Source: Mytilus edulis (lineage: Eukaryota; Mollusca; Bivalvia; Mytilida; Mytilidae). From it: DNA of 64,000 bases. Of the stretch, positions 57,353-64,000 are shown in pieces. The notes under the pieces were generated by a model. That model was not told where the DNA came from and did not search any database. It saw only the letters and a program-made list of their open reading frames with translations. The stretch is from the NCBI RefSeq assembly GCF_963676685.1, contig NC_092345.1:48257838-48321837 (forward strand), given 5' to 3'. A program made the position numbers and the translations under genes. Positions within the stretch are counted from its first letter, which is position 1. Every line of letters starts with the position of its first letter.

Positions 57353-58372
57353 TATCTTTATTTATCTAATATGTGAAAATAAATCAACTCTGGTCATAAT
57401 ACTATCATTATATTTTTTATTCTTTTGAAAATATAATACTTCTTTAAAGTATACTTGTCATCAAAAGAAATGATACCAGGCAAAATAAATGCATTTTCCT
57501 CTAAATACTGAAATTGTATACACGGCACCAAAATGAAAATTACTCAATGAGTTTAATGCTTACAGAGTATTGCTGTGCCGCTAATAATACTGATACAACT
57601 CAGAAAATCGAAATAAAATCCGCTATTAATTGATTTTCAAAAATCATGTTTTTCATAAACAAAATATGCAAAAAGAATTTTTGAATTAAAAACTTGAAAC
57701 ATAAACACTGTGTGCTTAGAATTTTGAAATAATTGGCAGATATTCTAATACTTAATTCTGGTCTTTGAAATTGGGTGCCGGTTTTTCTCATCACAATGAT
57801 ATTTCAATATTTTCCCACAACACATCTCTGGTAAATGTTTAAAAAGCATTTCATAATAATTCGGGTTATCTCCCGTTTTTCCAAAACTCTCAATTATAAA
57901 ACAGTGATAGAAACTTTCTGGATTTACCTTCATTCGAAACGCTCAAAAACCACAAAGGAGTAAGTTTGATAAAGGCCATATTTTACTGAATAACAAGTCC
58001 ATTAAGCATAGTCTTAAGATATTAAAATTAAGGCTTCTAAAGGAGTTTAAAAAATCATGCAAAAATAAGGCAACTGAAGTTTCACTATAATGTATGTGGT
58101 ATAAAATAGAAAATTAAATGCTAAGAAGGTATTTTACTTTTAAATTCAACCGTGACATCAATGGCCGAATTTCACACGTAAACAACAAATGGAGCAATGC
58201 TTTCAACATTGTGTATGGACAAGAAGCGTTTAAAGCTGACAGCTTTTTACATGTTACTTGAAACTTGTGTCTAAATACTATTCAGCGGTGAGGCTAAAAA
58301 TCAATAGCGAAGTCAAAGAACATTGATGATAAAACGTCGCTTGGGTCAATTTAGAAAGTGTGCTAAATATAA
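57353..58372. other. Unassigned
   Basis: Two overlapping minus-strand frames (57600-57933) have no recognised domain. No gene is supported. Confidence 0.45.
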
Positions 58373-58580
58373 AAAAAAGAAGATGTGGTATGATTGCCAC
58401 TGAGACAACTCTCAACACGAGAACAAATGGCACAAAAACTAACAGCTATAGGTCAACGTACGGCCGCCAACAATGAGCAAAGCGGCATAGTCTGTAATAA
58501 AGCCATTTATATAAAATAAGGTGATGTAGTATGATTTTCAATGAGACAATTACTCACAAAAAACGAAATCACGTTGATAT
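58373..58580 (+). repeat. Two family B fragments
   Basis: 58373-58500 has GAAGATGTGGTATGATTGCC and GGTCAACGTACGGCCGCCAA. 58513-58570 repeats the head (GTGATGTAGTATGATTTTCA) in more decayed form. Confidence 0.7.
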
Positions 58581-59829
58581 TAGCAACGTTTGACCATCAT
58601 GTGGCTTTTAGTGATGAGTAAAAAATAAATAAATACCGTATTTGAAGCTATAACTGGGGTAGAAAACATTATGTAAATAAAACGTAGCAGCCAACAACAC
58701 TAAAACAAAACTGAAAATTAAATTAAACGACAACAACGTCACCGCATGCCTTGCGTCCGTGAAGTCATGCATACCACTTTTTATATTAGATGCTAAAATT
58801 TACAGCTACATGTTACTTTATAACTTTGTTAGCCTGTTGGTATACCCTTCATATAATTTAAAAAAAACCATGTCACCAGACTTCTAGTAAGCTAAGCTAT
58901 CCTGTTCTATACATTTACACGGCCGACTGTTGTATATCAGCTGCCAAAACCCAGAAAACTCGTTCTTCCTGCTTTGGCTTCTCTCTTTTTGAATGTTTTG
59001 ATTGTTTAACTGAACGTTTAGACTCTGTTCGTTCTACTTCTGAAACAACACAGAAAAATACAATATTTACAAGTTATATATACTAATACTAGATCATACT
59101 AACTCTACAATTCGATACATATCCTTTTTAAATCGGTGTATAATCAACGGTAAATATTTTATTGCTAGTAACAGGGATGGGTCAGGATTTTGGAAAGAGG
59201 GCGTAAGTGCCAAAACAAAACATTTTTGAACGATTTATGTTAACAAATGATACATATGACAATCAAAAGGGAGCATACGCACTCGCTCACCACGTACCCC
59301 ATACTTGAATCCACTACTGAGCAAGATCAAAATCATGTATGCTGCATCAAATATAATAGTATTTATACCGCTGCCATGTTAATACGGTCTTTGCGGGAAA
59401 TTTGTAGGTTTCATAAGTAGTGATAATTGGATATATCTTTTTGCAAGAAAGATATAACAGCTATACAATATCCGATAGTAATCTGCTTATTTGGTTCATG
59501 TCAAACGATAGCCTTCATTTTAACTTTAAAGTATGTGAATTGTTATCCTCATTTTACACATTGAGAAACTAAATATTTGCTTAACTGAAACTTATAAAAC
59601 TTATTTATAGTCTTCACCAGTTCATTGTCACATTATACTTGAATTGTTTTTTTTTCTATTTCTATTCTGGGCAGTAAGAGTTATCCTTCGTTTTACATAT
59701 ATAATGTAGGCAACTGACTCTCAATGCTCTCCTCATAAAAAAAAATACATATGTGTCTGTATTTTTTTCTGTATTTTATTTTTCATTTACATGTTGTACT
59801 GTTTTAAAAATCAATCATCCTTAATCAGA
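58581..59829. other. Unassigned
   Basis: No supported gene. There is a short AAATAAATAAATA run at about 58623. Confidence 0.5.
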
Positions 59830-59972
59830 ACGATAGTTGTATGTGTGAGTGTAGGCGAGTGGGAGAGAAAGGCTTTTTATTTTTACTTTATGTGATTACA
59901 TGCTTGTTATGAGCCCTATGATTAGGAAATAAAATATCTTTATCTTTATCTTTATCTTTATCTTATACAATA
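59830..59972 (+). mobile_element. LINE 3' end with (ATCTTT)n tail
   Basis: TTATGAGCCCTATGATTAGG, AAATAAAAT and four to five ATCTTT units. The form (AAATAAAA signal plus simple-repeat tail) matches the end of a non-LTR retrotransposon. The coding part is absent. Confidence 0.6.
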
Positions 59973-61194
59973 TAGGTCTATGAAAATAACAGGCCACAAC
60001 TATGAGAGAATAAGATTTTTAAAAAAATAGTGTGTACAGCAAATATCAAAGATTTTTTTTATTGATAATCTAAAATGCTTATACTTAAATAGACTAATGC
60101 AAAAGTTCAAAGGGTTCATTATCTACAAAGAAATTTGTTCTTAAATTTCAGTCTAAAAAAACTTTTAATCCATATAGATTGATCAAACCATAAAAGTAAT
60201 ATATGATCAAACATACTAGCTTAATTCCAGAAGAAAGACCACGGATAAGCTAATTAGAAGCAACACCAACTTTTAATCATAAAAAGAAATAAGCCTACTT
60301 TTATTATTTTATGCAAATTAATTTTCATAAAACGAGAAAAAAAACATTTTTTGTTCTTGATCGTCGTATACTTCCAAGTTAGTCTATCTGAAAAAATATT
60401 GACAGTTGATGTTTTGCTTTCCATCGGTTGCTAGCAGTTGTTGTGGGCTGTTGCAATGTCTTATTTTATTTGGTTCTTCCCGTTATCCTTTGTATCTTTG
60501 GTATGTATTGCGTCCGTATTTTACTATTTGGTGGGGTCTCTGTTTAAATTATTACCCTTTATAGTCGGCATTGTAAAAGATATTACTTACTTTATTTTTG
60601 TGTTTGCATTATTGCATAAATGTAAGGTCATCGAAATATAAAATTTGCAAAGAATTCCGACCATAAAATGGGAAAAGGAGGTAACACGACCGTGTGCGTT
60701 TTGATTACTTGTTCCATGTTGAAGGCCATACATGGAAGTTTAGATAAGGATCATCAATCAAAGTAATACTATTTTGGTTAGCATTGTGTTAAGTGTGTGT
60801 AGGAGAATTGTCAAAACAGGGGTTTTCTCTATTTTTGAACACAAATAAAATAAAATTTTAAGGGTGAAACCATACATAAAGAAGAATTCAACAAATTAAA
60901 GTATGACTTTGTCATGAATTGTTCCGAAACAATATCTCCGATTATTTCATATCGGTTAAAAATAAGCTTAATATCTTTATGGATAAAAATGGCCCACATG
61001 ACATTCTTTATTCTTCAGTAATAAATTCCATCGGTCATTAACAGAACAAAACGGACCGGAAAACCGGTCGTTAACAGACTTTTACATGATAATGATCGGT
61101 GGGGCGTGGTTTCTCTGTTTGAGTGACGTCCCGTAACAAAACGCAATCGCGATTCAGGCGTGTTAACAGTTTACAGTTAGATAACAGTGGCGGA
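59973..61194. other. Unassigned
   Basis: A 67-codon frame at 60438-60641 is strongly hydrophobic, with two or three possible membrane segments, but lacks any recognised family and is read as chance. Confidence 0.45.
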
Positions 61195-62610
61195 TCCAGA
61201 GGGGGGCGTAGAGGGCGTACGCCTCCCCCTTTGCTTGGACTTTTTTTTTTTTAAATTTGTAAAAATCATTAATCAGACTAAGACTTCGTGAAATTTGCCA
61301 TTTCCCGTGTATTTTGTTTTTATGCGACAATTCTTAACTTATAAAGATATTTTTCGCTCGTAGCTACTGTAATATACTATTGGTTATGTCAAAGTCATGT
61401 GATTCAAAACGGCGGAGTTAACCAGTGCGTCGAAAAAACGTCATTCAGTCTTTTTGAAATTCAGATTACAGTAACACTTGCTTATGCTGAGGGTGACAAG
61501 TATGACGTCACACCTTCAAAGCGACAAAGGATTGAGCAAGAACGTATTGACTTCTATTTCACAATTCCACCAAACAGAAAGTAATATTCTAGTACACTCT
61601 CGTGAAAGTTCCACAGCAATATTATTTATCTACGAAAACATGTTTAAGCCCAAACGCCCAGCCTATTGATAACATATAGCTGAATAATGATCCCCAGTCA
61701 GTAAGCTCTAGATATATTTAAAGTCTAAGGTACGGACTATTTGATTTGAGCGGGGAGTCTGAGAAGTTTGAGGGGAAAAAATCTTACCCAGATTTTTGTC
61801 TTTAATAAAAAATTCTGGTCGTATATATATCTGGATTGTAAACAATAAGTTTGTCCATTCATTTGCTATAGAAACAAAAATTTCAAACATAATTATTTAG
61901 CATAAAATTAACATGGTGAATAATAAACGGGTGTTATTTTTTGGTGCCGGGGTTTGCATGTAAATCCCATATCTGACCGGAATATTTGTTTCGCCGAACT
62001 GATATATTGAATACTTTTTCAAGGCCCGGCTGCAACCTGCCTGCTGGGTGTGACCATTATGTCTCCATTTGTCGACCGTCATTCATTAATTCGTTGTCCT
62101 TTCAGACTCATTCGTAGACTTTGGTTAATTTGGAACCCTCACTTCCCTTGTTGGCTGAAACATTTCAACCAAACATTTGGACAAAAATGGTTTGTTTTTA
62201 ACTCGTGTTTGTCGTATTGTAAATTTCATCGATAGCCCGGCGTATATCTTGTTTACAACCAAAAAAAAAATGTGAGGTTATACAAATTAAACAAACGAGA
62301 ATTGTCCATGTCCATTTCTTACTGACAACTCCCATATCAAATATATTAGTACATAGCTTTCGATCTATCCAATCATTTTATGATAGACATTTAATGGGGA
62401 GAATACGGCATCAAAAATGTCCGACCCTTACACTTTACAGCAACTATGAAGTAACATGCCCAACTTTAGGAACCGTGTGAAAAGTTCATTGTACACTTAT
62501 TTTCATGTTTTTTAGCCTAAAAAAGGTCCAAAATAAATTTCGCCTCGCTCCGCTCGGCAAATTTATAATTAACTACGCCCCGCCTTTCCAAAATTCTGGA
62601 TCCGCCCCTG
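61195..62610. mobile_element. 1.4-kb DNA element with CAGTGGCGGATCCAG ends
   Basis: The left end CAGTGGCGGATCCAGAGGGG and right end (reverse-complemented CAGGGGCGGATCCAGAATTT) are inverted. GATAA flanks both sides (61190-61194 and 62611-62615), a 5-bp duplication. The ends are of the widespread hAT-like kind. Interior frames (61399-61669) include KRQRIEQERIDFYF but no transposase domain, so the copy looks non-autonomous or decayed. The 161-bp element at 22454 is a relative. Confidence 0.75.
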
Positions 62611-62650
62611 GATAAATGGAAATCACGTCTGGTAATGTAAACACCTCTAA

Positions 62651-63845
62651 GGTGTCATGCCACCAATTAAAAGTCCCTATATGTTCTACCAAATTTTACA
62701 ATTTTCACAGCTTTCTAAGTATTTTACCTTACGGATTATGTACCCTACTTGTAGCCATTTTTGTACGAATTTTTCAAACCTCAATTGTATCAAAACTACA
62801 GATATAATAAATAATAGAGATAGGCCATTTAGTACATGTTCCAAGGGGAAACTTGATGCAAAGCATTATTTTTTACTGTTTCATTGCATTTGATAGAAAA
62901 AGAGGACTTTGTGGCAAATAAATCAAGATTTTAATAGAAATTCCACAGCCTTTAATAAAGAGATTTTTGTTATAAAATTTGAAACATAAATTACTCACTT
63001 GATTTTCTATGATGTGCTAGTGTTTATTTTTTACAAAAAGTTCTAAGTAACCTGTAAATTCCAAAACACCTCGTGCTGAGTCACTAAAGTCGAGCGCACC
63101 CTAAAAGGTGTACTTGATTTTGGCCATATTTATACTTGTCTTAACCAATAACTCCATTTATAAACTTGTTTTAAGGAAATCAATGCTAGCACTGCATGCA
63201 ATAATCCTATATCTACCAGTCATCAAATTGCCAAATATGAGAGTACAAGGATAAAGGCTGTGGATTTTCTATAAAAATCTTGATTTATTTGCCACAAAGT
63301 CCTCTTTTTCTATTAAATGCAATGGAACAGTAAAAAATAATGCTTTGCATCAAGTTTCCCCTTGGAATATGTACAAAATGGCCTATCTCTATTATTCATA
63401 ATATCTGTAGTTTTGATACAATTGAAGTTTGAAAAGTTCGTACAAAAATGGCTACAGAAGGGTACATAAACCTTAAGTTTAACTTCATAGAAACTAGGTA
63501 TATCCTGAATTGTACAGGTGTCACCTTTCTACATGTCAATTTTCAACATACATTCAAAATCATATAAGAAAGAAGAGAGCTCCCGAAAGGAGGTACCACT
63601 AAAAATAACCCCTGGTTTTCTGGAAATCTTAAATTAGTATACCATGGAGCGCATTAATCCTCAATTTTAAATGCAAACTCCTAGACAGCTAAAATTTGGC
63701 TCAAAATGGTCTAAATATATTTCTCTTTCAACAAAAGTTTCATTTCTGCAAATTTGTTGGTTAGTTTAGGTGAACAATGCCATCAAATGCACTATTTTTT
63801 GTCCGAGTAGGCCTACTTTGAGGGAGTAATTGGTGGTATGACACC
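62651..63845. mobile_element. 1195-bp foldback element with TCTAA target duplication
   Basis: The ends GGTGTCATGCCACCAATTA and (reverse-complemented) GGTGTCATACCACCAATTA are inverted, with TCTAA at 62646-62650 and 63846-63850. Inside, arms of about 245 bp (62710-62957 and 63244-63490) are inverted copies (GATAGAAAAAGAGGACTTTG / CAAAGTCCTCTTTTTCTATT), separated by about 290 bp. The overlapping frames at 62616-62893 are incidental. Confidence 0.85.
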
Positions 63846-63850
63846 TCTAA

Positions 63851-64000
63851 TAAAGACCGTTTTGCTACTTATAAAATTATAGAAAACTTTATTTTGTATT
63901 TTATATACTGAAAAAATACGCTCAAATGAATGGCAGTGACGTATAGTCATTTAAAACTATGACCGGTCTTTACTCTTTCCTATAGAAATCGTACATTATC
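63851..64000. other. Window end
   Basis: Short flank after the foldback element. No feature seen. Confidence 0.6.

Noticed and set aside
60438-60641. 67-codon hydrophobic frame as a membrane protein gene
   Set aside because: It has no splice, promoter or family support, and T-rich sequence readily gives such frames.

Overview
This is an AT-rich, intron-containing, repeat-dense animal genome segment. It is most likely from a marine bivalve of the mussel (Mytilus) type. The evidence is spliced genes with GT/AG introns, short secreted Gly/Tyr-rich proteins of the mantle or shell-matrix kind, tRNA-derived SINEs, and several dispersed repeat families that I recognise from mussel sequence. The species cannot be fixed from the sequence alone.

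Region 1 to about 8.7 kb holds the 3' part of a plus-strand gene, FOXRED1, a mitochondrial FAD-dependent oxidoreductase linked to complex I assembly. Six exons are visible and the N-terminal exons lie upstream of the window. Two foldback or MITE insertions sit in its introns. Its last ten codons are the first unit of a 31-bp minisatellite. A tRNA-derived SINE with a (CAAT)n tail follows.

Region 10.2 to 17.1 kb is bounded by short inverted ends next to TTAA. It contains a decayed P2X7-type intracellular-domain pseudogene and one unexplained open frame.

Region 17 to 29.7 kb is repeat territory: dispersed families called A to G here, a LINE tail, a small CAGTGGCGGATCC-type MITE, and a family E whose two best copies each contain a complete hammerhead ribozyme core.

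Region 29.9 to 49 kb holds three small secreted-protein genes: Gly-rich at 30.5 kb (+), Tyr/Gly-rich at 38.6 kb (-), and Gly-rich at 46.4 kb (-). Each has a TATA box, a short noncoding first exon and a single coding exon. Two of them also have a splice donor just after the stop codon. They look like a loose cluster of mantle/shell-matrix type genes separated by retroelement debris. A Cys-rich candidate terminal exon lies at 45.25 kb. A 57-bp tandem array fills part of the first intron of the 46.4 kb gene.

Region 49.5 to 64 kb has no gene I can support. It carries several foldback DNA elements (50.6, 61.2 and 62.65 kb), one more SINE, a LINE tail and further family A/B/G copies. No CRISPR array, rRNA, intact tRNA gene or intact transposase was seen.
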